5,592 nt of DNA from Candidatus Aerophobota bacterium (GTDB taxonomy: Bacteria > Aerophobota > Aerophobia > Aerophobales > B3-G15): assembly GCA_021163905.1 (NCBI GenBank), contig JAGGTG010000269.1, positions 1 to 5,592 on the forward strand, in the 5' to 3' direction. The position numbers and the translations under genes were made by a program. This document shows, in pieces, positions 1 to 5,557 of the stretch (the stretch's first letter is position 1; each line of letters starts with the position of its first letter). The notes under the pieces were generated by a model, which did no database searches, was not told where the DNA came from, and worked only from the letters and a program-made list of their open reading frames with translations.

Positions 1-15
1 TGGCTTGATTTTACA

Positions 16-35
16 GGAAAGTATTAGACTTTTCC
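16..35 (+). other. Weak hairpin near left edge, possible end of an upstream transcript
   Basis: GGAAAGT (16-22) can pair with ACTTTTCC (28-35), leaving one unpaired base and a 5-base loop. TTATTT follows directly. This could be a weak intrinsic terminator for a gene lying left of the window. One reading frame is open from base 2 to a TAA at 41-43 and could be the last 13 codons of that gene, but so short a stretch cannot be identified. The stem is A/T-rich and the T-run is interrupted, so the call is tentative. Confidence 0.25.
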
Positions 36-51
36 TTATTTAAGGGGGAGC

Positions 52-69
52 AGCGAGCGAAGCGAAGCG
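52..69. repeat. Short AGCGA tandem tract
   Basis: AGCGA, GCGA, AGCGA and AGCG follow each other without interruption, giving a G+C-rich purine-biased tract in otherwise A+T-rich intergenic DNA. It lies between two G-runs (43-47 and 74-78) and abuts the perfect hairpin at 70-95. The tract together with that hairpin looks like one composite element. Whether it is dispersed in the genome cannot be judged from a single copy. Confidence 0.5.
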
Positions 70-95
70 TTGAGGGGGAAAGTATTCCCCCTCAA
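70..95. repeat. Perfect 11-bp inverted repeat with 4-base loop
   Basis: TTGAGGGGGAA (70-80) is the exact reverse complement of TTCCCCCTCAA (85-95), with loop AGTA (81-84). The following bases, TTAATCC, contain no T-run, so it is not a textbook intrinsic terminator in either direction. It could be an upstream transcript end, an RNA-stabilising hairpin or part of an intergenic repeat. The first G-run (AGGGGGA, 42-48) could compete for the same C-run (TCCCCCT, 86-92), so two exclusive foldings are possible. Confidence 0.6.
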
Positions 96-114
96 TTAAT
101 CCGTTGGATACCCA

Positions 115-153
115 GGGAGCCCATAAAATAAAAAGTCTTATGAAAGGTGTCCC
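115..153. other. Long imperfect hairpin upstream of the promoter
   Basis: GGGA (115-118), G119, CC (120-121) and CATAA (122-126) can pair in order with TCCC (150-153), T148 (as a G-U pair), GG (146-147) and TTATG (138-142). The unpaired bases are an AAA bulge (143-145), a single G149 and an 11-base loop. That is about 12 pairs in all. It lies just upstream of the predicted -35 box, so it would belong to an upstream transcript or act as DNA, not as part of the operon leader. No known RNA family is recognised. Confidence 0.3.
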
Positions 154-172
154 AATTTCAGGGCGATTCTTC

Positions 173-201
173 TTGACGATATGGTATAACTAATGTAAAA
201 T
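173..201 (+). promoter_or_regulatory. Sigma-70-type promoter for the tal-uvrB-ATPase operon
   Basis: TTGACG (173-178) matches five of six bases of the consensus -35 box. A 17-base spacer leads to TAAAAT (196-201), a five-of-six match to the -10 box, preceded by TG. Transcription would start near base 208, giving an A+T-rich leader of roughly 48 bases ahead of the first gene. No clear operator palindrome overlaps it, and no LexA-type box is visible. It is the best promoter candidate in the window. Confidence 0.7.
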
Positions 202-244
202 GTTATGAATATATTTAATATTAAATCAGGAATAATAGAGAGTC

Positions 245-249
245 AGGAG
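245..249 (+). promoter_or_regulatory. Ribosome binding site of the transaldolase gene
   Basis: AGGAG lies six bases before the ATG at 256, which is ideal spacing. This supports 256 as the true start. Confidence 0.75.
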
Positions 250-255
250 TGAAAA

Positions 256-1179
256 ATGAAAATTTTTGTTGATACAGCTAAGCTTGATGAAATTAAAGAG
301 GCCTGCAGTTGGGGAATTGTGGATGGAGTTACAACAAACCCATCCCTTATAAAAAGAGCAGTTGATGCTTTAAAAGAAAAAGGAGAGAAGGTGGATATGC
401 TTACCTATATTGAGCAGATACTGAAAACAGCTGGAAAGGGACACCCTGTTAGTCTGGAGGTTATAAGTCTTACATCAGATGAGATGTTTAAGGAGGCTAT
501 TTTCCTTTATGAGAGATTTAACAAAGTTGCAGGGAACGTGGTTATAAAAATACCAATTAACACATTTGTTCAGGGGTGCTCTTATACAAACTTTGAAGGT
601 TTAAAGACAATAAAGAAGTTAAGCGAGAGGGATATACCGGTTAACTGTACCCTGATAATGACTCCAGAACAGGCTCTTCTGGCTGCAAAAGCAGGGGCAA
701 GATACGCAAGTCCCTTTGCCGGCAGGGTAGATGATTACATCAGAAAAAATCTGGGGATTAGCTTTAAAAAAGGTGATTATTTTGATTTTGAATTAATAGA
801 GGAGTTAAGATACCAGGCTCTTGAGGAAAGTATTGAAGATTATATAGATCAGGGAGAAAGGGTGGATGAGCTGTACCAGAATGAAGAGATCATAAGGGGA
901 GCAAATTTTGGTAAAGACAATGGTATCTCAAGTGGGGTGGATCTGGTGGCACAGATTGTTCAAATCTACAGCAACTACGGATTTGGGACTGAGGTAATTG
1001 CCTCAAGTATGCGTAATGCCAGACAGGTAAGAGAGGTAGCCCAGGCAGGAGCCCATATTGCTACCATACCTTTTTCTGTTATTAAGGAAATGATGCAGCA
1101 TCCCAAAACAGAAGAGGGGATAAAGCTTTTTACCCGGGATGTAGTGCCAGAGTACAGAAAAATTTTCGAGGAGAAGTAA
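256..1179 (+). CDS. tal: Transaldolase-family protein, long form with an acidic insertion
   Basis: Class I (Schiff-base) aldolase of the transaldolase/fructose-6-phosphate aldolase family. Its likely role is the reversible transfer of dihydroxyacetone between sedoheptulose-7-phosphate and glyceraldehyde-3-phosphate in the cytoplasmic pentose phosphate pathway. Visible family residues are Asp6, the GVTTNPS motif (24-30, with Asn28), catalytic Lys98 in VIKIP, Thr132, Arg157 and Ser250. By alignment from memory to E. coli FSA, Gln59 is replaced by Glu68 and Tyr131 by Phe154. Glu and Phe are the residues of true transaldolases, so transaldolase activity is favoured over F6P aldolase. At 307 residues it is longer than the usual 215-220 of the small subfamily. 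The excess is about 10 residues after KIPI (102-112) and about 60 residues after GRVDD (161-225), the latter rich in Asp and Glu. The start is supported by an AGGAG site. It is first in the operon, 26 bases before uvrB. The family is certain; the exact substrate is not. Confidence 0.88.
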   Translation: MKIFVDTAKLDEIKEACSWGIVDGVTTNPSLIKRAVDALKEKGEKVDMLTYIEQILKTAGKGHPVSLEVISLTSDEMFKEAIFLYERFNKVAGNVVIKIPINTFVQGCSYTNFEGLKTIKKLSERDIPVNCTLIMTPEQALLAAKAGARYASPFAGRVDDYIRKNLGISFKKGDYFDFELIEELRYQALEESIEDYIDQGERVDELYQNEEIIRGANFGKDNGISSGVDLVAQIVQIYSNYGFGTEVIASSMRNARQVREVAQAGAHIATIPFSVIKEMMQHPKTEEGIKLFTRDVVPEYRKIFEEK

Positions 1180-1205
1180 AATAGCCCTCTGGAGATAAAT
1201 TTTTT

Positions 1206-3278
1206 ATGAAAAAGAGAAAATTTGAACTTGTAACTCATCTCAAACCACAGGGAGATCAACCTCAGGCTATTGAGAAGTTAACAGAGGGAGTTCTTAGAGG
1301 ATACAGAGAACAAACCCTGGTAGGGGTTACTGGTAGCGGGAAAACATTTACCATGGCCAATGTTATAAAAAATGTGAATAAGCCTACCTTAATCATCTCT
1401 CACAACAAAACTCTTGCAGCACAGCTTTTCAGTGAATTTTCCTCTCTTTTTCCCAATAACCGAGTTGAGTATTTTGTCTCTTATTACGATTATTACCAGC
1501 CTGAGGCTTATGTTCCTCAAACTGATACCTATATTGAAAAGGATGCCTCTATAAATGAAAAAATCGATATGTTACGTCATTCAGCAACAAGAAGTCTTCT
1601 GGAGCGATCAGATACCATTGTTGTTGCCAGTGTTAGCTGTATCTATGGTCTTGGAAATCCTAAGGATTATCGCGAGATGATGCTTTATCTGAAGGTAGGA
1701 GAGGAAATAGAAAGACAGAAGATACTCAGAAAGCTGGTGGAGATAAGATATGAGCGAAATGATATAGATTTTTCAAGAGGTAAGTTTAGGGTAAGGGGAG
1801 ACCTTATTGAAATATACCCTGCCTATGAGGATGAGGCTGTAAGAGTTGAATTATGGGGAGATGAGGTTGAGGGAATTTCCCTTTTTGATCCTGTAACAGG
1901 TAAAACCAAAGAAAAGATAGAGGAAATATATATTTATCCAGCCACCCATTATCTTGCTCCTCCCGATAGAATAGCCTATGCCCTTGATGCTATTCAAAAA
2001 GAGCTGAAACAAAGGGTTAAAGAACTACGAAGCAAAGGGAAACTCCTTGAGGCAGAAAGATTGGAGATGAGAACAAAATACGATCTTGAAATGATAAGGG
2101 AAGTTGGATACTGCACAGGAATTGAGAATTATTCCCGTTATTTTGATGGAAGAGCTCCCGGGGAACGCCCAGCATGTTTGATTGATTATTTCCCCGAGGA
2201 TTACCTTATGTTTATAGATGAGTCTCATCAAACTATCCCTCAACTCCATGCTATGTATGGAGGTGATAGGTCAAGAAAGGATAATCTGGTTAAGTATGGA
2301 TTTCGACTGCCCTCAGCTTATGATAACAGACCTTTAAAGTTTTCTGAATTTGAGAGATTAATTAATCAGGTTATATATGTTTCAGCTACCCCTTCTGCCT
2401 ATGAGATTAGTAGAAGCTCTCAGGTGGTGGAACAGCTAATCCGTCCAACTGGTCTTGTTGATCCAAAGATAAGGGTTAAACCTAATATCAATCCAATAGA
2501 TGATCTTCTTGAGGAAATTAAAAAAAGAGTTGATAAAAATCAGAGAGTTCTGGTGACCACTTTAACTAAGAGGATGGCCGAGGATCTTACAGAGTATCTG
2601 GATGAACTTGGAATAAGGGTAAGATACCTGCATTCTGAAGTTGAAACCATAGAAAGGTCAAAAATACTAAGAGAACTAAGGGGTGGAGAATTTGATGTTC
2701 TTGTAGGAATTAACCTTCTCAGAGAAGGATTGGATCTGCCCGAGGTTTCACTTGTTGCCATTCTTGATGCAGATAAGGAAGGATTTCTTCGTTCAGAAAC
2801 CTCTATTATTCAAACTGCAGGGAGAGCTGCCCGTAATGTCGATGGAGAGGTCATTCTTTATGCCAATCAGATAACCTCATCAATGAAAAGAGCAATAGAG
2901 GAAACAGAGAGAAGGAGAAAAATTCAACTTGAGTACAACAGGAAACATAACATTACACCCAGAACTATTCAAAAGTCAATTCTTGCTGATATTGAGACTT
3001 ATACCTCTGAAAAATACGAGAAAATGGTGGTTGCAGAGAAAAAAACCGAGTATATTCCATCCGTAGAGGAAATTCCTGATTTGATAAAGATTCTGGAAAG
3101 AAAGATGAAAAAAGCAGCTGAAGAGCTTGATTTTGAGTCAGCAGCTAAGTACAGAGATAAGATAAAAGAATTAAAGAATGTACTTTCGGGGAATTTAAGT
3201 AGCAAATCTTCCGGGATAGGGAAGATTAGAAGGAAAATAGAACAAAAAGGACAGGTGAGAAAAAGGATAAAGATTTAA
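1206..3278 (+). CDS. uvrB: UvrABC excinuclease subunit B
   Basis: UvrB is the damage-verifying helicase-like subunit of nucleotide excision repair. UvrA loads it on DNA, it probes the lesion strand, then recruits UvrC for incision. Seen here: Walker A GVTGSGKT (40-47); the tyrosine-rich beta-hairpin base with Tyr93, 94, 96 and 97 (SYYDYYQPEAYVP); the Walker B box DESH (338-341); helicase motif V (GINLLREGLDLPE, 501-513); motif VI QTAGRAARN (536-544) with Arg540 and Arg543; and a C-terminal UVR coiled-coil motif for UvrC contact (about 621-656). At 690 residues it is slightly longer than the usual 660-675 because of a Lys/Arg-rich tail after about 657. The start ATG follows GGAG (1191-1194) at 11 bases, somewhat long, but the N-terminal sequence fits the family. 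It sits 26 bases after tal and 12 before the ATPase K gene. No SOS box is seen upstream, so expression probably follows the operon promoter. Confidence 0.98.
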   Translation: MKKRKFELVTHLKPQGDQPQAIEKLTEGVLRGYREQTLVGVTGSGKTFTMANVIKNVNKPTLIISHNKTLAAQLFSEFSSLFPNNRVEYFVSYYDYYQPEAYVPQTDTYIEKDASINEKIDMLRHSATRSLLERSDTIVVASVSCIYGLGNPKDYREMMLYLKVGEEIERQKILRKLVEIRYERNDIDFSRGKFRVRGDLIEIYPAYEDEAVRVELWGDEVEGISLFDPVTGKTKEKIEEIYIYPATHYLAPPDRIAYALDAIQKELKQRVKELRSKGKLLEAERLEMRTKYDLEMIREVGYCTGIENYSRYFDGRAPGERPACLIDYFPEDYLMFIDESHQTIPQLHAMYGGDRSRKDNLVKYGFRLPSAYDNRPLKFSEFERLINQVIYVSATPSAYEISRSSQVVEQLIRPTGLVDPKIRVKPNINPIDDLLEEIKKRVDKNQRVLVTTLTKRMAEDLTEYLDELGIRVRYLHSEVETIERSKILRELRGGEFDVLVGINLLREGLDLPEVSLVAILDADKEGFLRSETSIIQTAGRAARNVDGEVILYANQITSSMKRAIEETERRRKIQLEYNRKHNITPRTIQKSILADIETYTSEKYEKMVVAEKKTEYIPSVEEIPDLIKILERKMKKAAEELDFESAAKYRDKIKELKNVLSGNLSSKSSGIGKIRRKIEQKGQVRKRIKI

Positions 3279-3279
3279 A

Positions 3280-3285
3280 AGGAGG
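3280..3285 (+). promoter_or_regulatory. Strong ribosome binding site of the ATPase K gene
   Basis: AGGAGG, the full consensus, lies five bases before the ATG at 3291 and begins just after the uvrB stop codon. It is the strongest such site in the window. That fits a ring subunit needed in many copies per complex, and could raise translation of K relative to uvrB on the same transcript. Confidence 0.75.
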
Positions 3286-3290
3286 AAAAG

Positions 3291-3764
3291 ATGACATTTG
3301 GTCTTGCTTTAGCTTTACTTGGAACCGGGTTAGCAGTTGGTCTGGCAGGTGTTGGATCCAGTATAGGCATTGGTTATGCAGGACAGGCCTCTGCTGGAGC
3401 TATGACCGAGGATCCGGAGAATTTTGGAAGATACCTCATTCTTACAGCCTTACCGGGGACACAGGGAATTTACGGATTTATTGCAGCCTTTCTTTTGATA
3501 ATGAAGATAAATCTTTTAGGTGGCTCTCCTCCTGCTATAAGCATAGCTGATGGATTAAACTTGTTTTTTGCCGCCTTGCCTATTGCTGTCTTAGGATTTA
3601 TCTCGGCTATTCATCAGGGTAAGGTTTGTGCAGCTGGTGTGGGATTAACCGTTAAAAGGCCAGCCGATTCCATGAAGGCAATGGTTCTGGCAGTTTTTGT
3701 TGAATTTTACGCTGTTTTAGGATTGCTTGTGACTATTTTCCTGATAAATGGAATAAAACTGTAG
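3291..3764 (+). CDS. ntpK: V-type ATPase subunit K (16-kDa proteolipid, c-ring), predicted Na+-binding
   Basis: Ring-forming membrane subunit of the V/A-type rotary ATPase, which carries the translocated ion across the membrane. The 157 residues form four glycine-rich hydrophobic helices (about 4-28, 48-73, 84-110, 128-154), that is, two fused two-helix hairpins. Only the second hairpin keeps the ion-binding carboxylate, Glu138 in FVEFYAVLG; the matching place in the first half is Gly56. Residues Leu54, Thr57, Gln58, Tyr61 (LPGTQGIYG), Gln109 (HQGKV) and Glu138 correspond to the sodium ligands and neighbours of Enterococcus hirae NtpK (Leu61, Thr64, Gln65, Tyr68, Gln110, Glu139). Sodium pumping is therefore the likely mode. 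The short hydrophobic N-terminus is helix 1, not a cleaved signal. A full AGGAGG site supports the start. Subunit E follows at 15 bases, the usual order, but the gene for subunit I, normally upstream, is replaced by uvrB. Confidence 0.95.
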   Translation: MTFGLALALLGTGLAVGLAGVGSSIGIGYAGQASAGAMTEDPENFGRYLILTALPGTQGIYGFIAAFLLIMKINLLGGSPPAISIADGLNLFFAALPIAVLGFISAIHQGKVCAAGVGLTVKRPADSMKAMVLAVFVEFYAVLGLLVTIFLINGIKL

Positions 3765-3779
3765 GCAAAGAGGAAGAAA

Positions 3780-4376
3780 ATGGGGTTAGAAGATATTCTT
3801 AAAGGTATCGATGAAAAGGTAAAAGCTGAGGTTGCAAGAATTAAGCAGGAAGCTGAAGAGGAGAAAGAGAAGATAATTGATGATGCCCTGAAGCGAGCGG
3901 AGCTACAGAAAGAGAGAATAATTTCTGCCGGAAAAAAAGAGATAGATGATGAGATGAGAAGAAAGCTAATCCAGGTGCGAAGAGAGGAAAAGAGAAAAAT
4001 ACTGGATTTAAAGAAAAAAATAATGGATGAGGTTTTTCAAGAGGCGAAAGAAAAAATCCTTACCATAAATTCAGATGAGTATCTTTCCCTGATGAAGCAG
4101 ATAATTTTTAACAATCTTAATCAGGGAGATGAAGAGATAATATTTTCTCCCCGGGATAGTAAAATAATAGATAGGGAATTTGTTAAAGAGGTAGAAGAGT
4201 TTGTTAGATCAAAAGGGAAAACCCCTAAATTGAAATTCTTACCCGAGCTTGATGATAATGAGAGGGGGTTTATTATCAGAAGTAAGGATGTGCAGATAAA
4301 CTGCACCGTCTCAAGTTTATTTTCTGCTCTTAAGGATAAGATAGAAATTGAGGTTGCCAGGATTCTTTTTCCCTGA
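3780..4376 (+). CDS. ntpE: V-type ATP synthase/ATPase subunit E (peripheral stalk)
   Basis: Subunit E forms, with subunit G/H, the peripheral stalk that holds the catalytic A3B3 head still against the membrane motor. The first ~95 residues are a highly charged, Lys/Glu/Arg-rich coiled coil without proline. The rest is a small globular head-binding domain (about 96-198). Its end carries the family pattern of a glycine-phobic strand (RGFIIRSKDVQIN, about 162-174), a helix with spaced hydrophobics, then VARILF at the C-terminus. Length 198 is typical. The ATG follows AGAGGAAG (3769-3776) with good spacing. It lies 15 bases after subunit K, matching the K-E order of bacterial and archaeal V-type operons. 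No subunit C follows; a strong hairpin ends the unit instead. The partner stalk subunit G/H is not in the window. Low sequence conservation is normal for this family; context makes the call firm. Confidence 0.92.
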   Translation: MGLEDILKGIDEKVKAEVARIKQEAEEEKEKIIDDALKRAELQKERIISAGKKEIDDEMRRKLIQVRREEKRKILDLKKKIMDEVFQEAKEKILTINSDEYLSLMKQIIFNNLNQGDEEIIFSPRDSKIIDREFVKEVEEFVRSKGKTPKLKFLPELDDNERGFIIRSKDVQINCTVSSLFSALKDKIEIEVARILFP

Positions 4377-4420
4377 AGCTATTTGAGACTCTTTTTAATA
4401 ATCAGTTTATCTTAAGGTGG

Positions 4421-4455
4421 TTAAAAGTGGGGGGCTTGTAGCCTCCCACTTTTAA
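4421..4455. terminator. Strong hairpin terminator, possibly bidirectional
   Basis: TTAAAAGTGGGGGGC (4421-4435) pairs with GCCTCCCACTTTTAA (4441-4455) over 15 positions, with one G-U wobble and a 5-base loop TTGTA. The G+C core has nine pairs and is flanked by AAAA on the left and TTTT on the right, so it can act as a terminator on either strand, though the T-run is only four bases. It lies 45 bases after the subunit E stop and separates the operon from the dehydrogenase gene. Confidence 0.75.
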
Positions 4456-4491
4456 CTATGTTAAATAATGTAAATTAAAAAAGTATAATTG

Positions 4492-5535
4492 ATGAAAGCA
4501 GCTGTACTTCATAGTGTAGGTGATTTAAGGTACGAAGAGGTTGAGGATCCTCGTATAAGTGAAGGGGAGGTTTTGATTAAGGTAAAGGCCTGTGGTGTGT
4601 GTGGATCAGATGTTCCAAGAGTGATGGAAAAGGGGACCTATTATTTTCCTCTTATTCCCGGTCATGAGGTATCAGGACAGATAATCAGTACGGAGGGAAA
4701 ACCGGGAGATATAAAAAAGGGGGATAGAGTAACGGTATTTCCCCTCATTCCCTGCGGTAAATGTGCTTACTGCAAGATAGGCAGGTACAATTTATGTGAT
4801 AATTATAACTACCTTGGTTCAAGATGTAATGGAGGGTTTGCTGAATATGTCAGGGCTCCAGCGGATAATTTAATTAAGGTTCCTGAAAATGTAAGTTACG
4901 AAGAGGCAGCTTTAACTGAACCTGCCTCAGTAGCCCTGCATGCCTTAAGACGCGCCAAGGTTGATACAGCTGACAAACTGGCTATTCTGGGAACAGGGCC
5001 TATTGGTATTCTTTTAGCTCAATGGGCAAGGATAATGGGAGCGGGTGATATATTTTTGATAGATATAGAGGAAAAGAAATTGAAATTTGCAGGAGAAAAA
5101 TACGGTTTTACAAAATTAATTAATAGCAGGAATGATGATCCTGTGGATGTGATTAAAAGGGAGACTAAAGGAAGAGGGGTAGATATAGCTATTGAAGCAG
5201 CTGGTGTTCCTGTTACCCTCAGGCAAGCAATAGAGCTGGCAAGGAAAGGGGGTAGGGTTGTTTTTTTAGGAAATATGAGAGGAGATGTAACCCTTCCTGA
5301 AAGGATTATATCAAGTATTTTAAGGAAAGAGTTAATCTTGTATGGAAGCTGGAATTCTAATTTTACTTCCCTTCCAAAAAACGAGTGGGAGACCTCCCTT
5401 CGGTTTATGCAGATCGGTAAATTAAAAGTTGAACCATTGATAACCCATCGTTTTAAGTTGGAAAAGGTGAGAGAAGTTTTTGAAATGATGTATAAAAAAA
5501 GTGAATTTTTTAATAAGGTGCTACTTATTCCTTAG
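4492..5535 (+). CDS. Zinc-dependent polyol dehydrogenase, galactitol-1-phosphate 5-dehydrogenase-like
   Basis: Medium-chain alcohol dehydrogenase that likely oxidises a sugar alcohol or its phosphate with NAD+ in the cytoplasm. Numbered from the ATG at 4492 (347 residues): catalytic zinc ligands Cys37, His58, Glu59 and Glu143; structural zinc cysteines 88, 91, 94 and 102; GGFAEY at 114-119; nucleotide-binding GTGPIG (167-172) with Asp191 after the second strand, which favours NAD over NADP. GSDVPR (38-43), GSW (285-287), EWET (298-301) and PLITHR (315-320) resemble E. coli GatD (galactitol-1-phosphate to tagatose-6-phosphate), the closest match I recall. No phosphotransferase or kinase gene is nearby, so sorbitol, arabitol-phosphate or another polyol remains possible. 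A TTG one codon earlier (4489) is an alternative start; ATG fits the family N-terminus better. No Shine-Dalgarno sequence is visible. It lies beyond a terminator, so it should have its own promoter. Confidence 0.9.
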   Translation: MKAAVLHSVGDLRYEEVEDPRISEGEVLIKVKACGVCGSDVPRVMEKGTYYFPLIPGHEVSGQIISTEGKPGDIKKGDRVTVFPLIPCGKCAYCKIGRYNLCDNYNYLGSRCNGGFAEYVRAPADNLIKVPENVSYEEAALTEPASVALHALRRAKVDTADKLAILGTGPIGILLAQWARIMGAGDIFLIDIEEKKLKFAGEKYGFTKLINSRNDDPVDVIKRETKGRGVDIAIEAAGVPVTLRQAIELARKGGRVVFLGNMRGDVTLPERIISSILRKELILYGSWNSNFTSLPKNEWETSLRFMQIGKLKVEPLITHRFKLEKVREVFEMMYKKSEFFNKVLLIP

Positions 5536-5539
5536 CTAT

Positions 5540-5557
5540 TAAAGAAAGTTATCTTTA
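5540..5557. other. Small A/T-rich hairpin after the dehydrogenase gene
   Basis: TAAAGA (5540-5545) pairs with TCTTTA (5552-5557) around a 6-base loop, starting 5 bases after the stop codon. There is no G+C core and no adjoining T-run; a T-run appears only at about 5583-5588. It may be incidental. Nothing else is recognisable in the final 57 bases. Confidence 0.2.

Noticed and set aside
1..255. Riboswitch, tRNA or CRISPR in the leading intergenic region
   Set aside because: No cloverleaf, no known riboswitch core and no regularly spaced direct repeats could be found; only simple hairpins are present.
16..834. Exact 10-base sequence GGAAAGTATT at 16-25, 77-86 and 825-834
   Set aside because: The third copy is ordinary coding sequence (Glu-Ser-Ile) in tal, and the copies have no regular spacing or shared flanks. 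The bases are also common in this purine-biased sequence, so chance is likely.
975..1259. Minus-strand open frame of 94 codons across the tal-uvrB junction
   Set aside because: It is antisense to two well-supported genes, has no family resemblance and no convincing ribosome site; it is a shadow of the plus-strand coding.
2025..2761. Minus-strand open frames inside uvrB
   Set aside because: Both lie opposite highly conserved UvrB motifs and have low-complexity, unrecognisable translations.
4383..4411. Possible promoter TTGAGA with TTTATC at 17-base spacing
   Set aside because: The -10 box is a poor match and it lies before the strong terminator hairpin, so it would not serve the dehydrogenase gene.
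4468..4473. Minimal start-stop ATG-TAA in frame upstream of the dehydrogenase
   Set aside because: It has no ribosome binding site, and A/T-rich DNA yields such pairs by chance; there is no evidence for a regulatory role.
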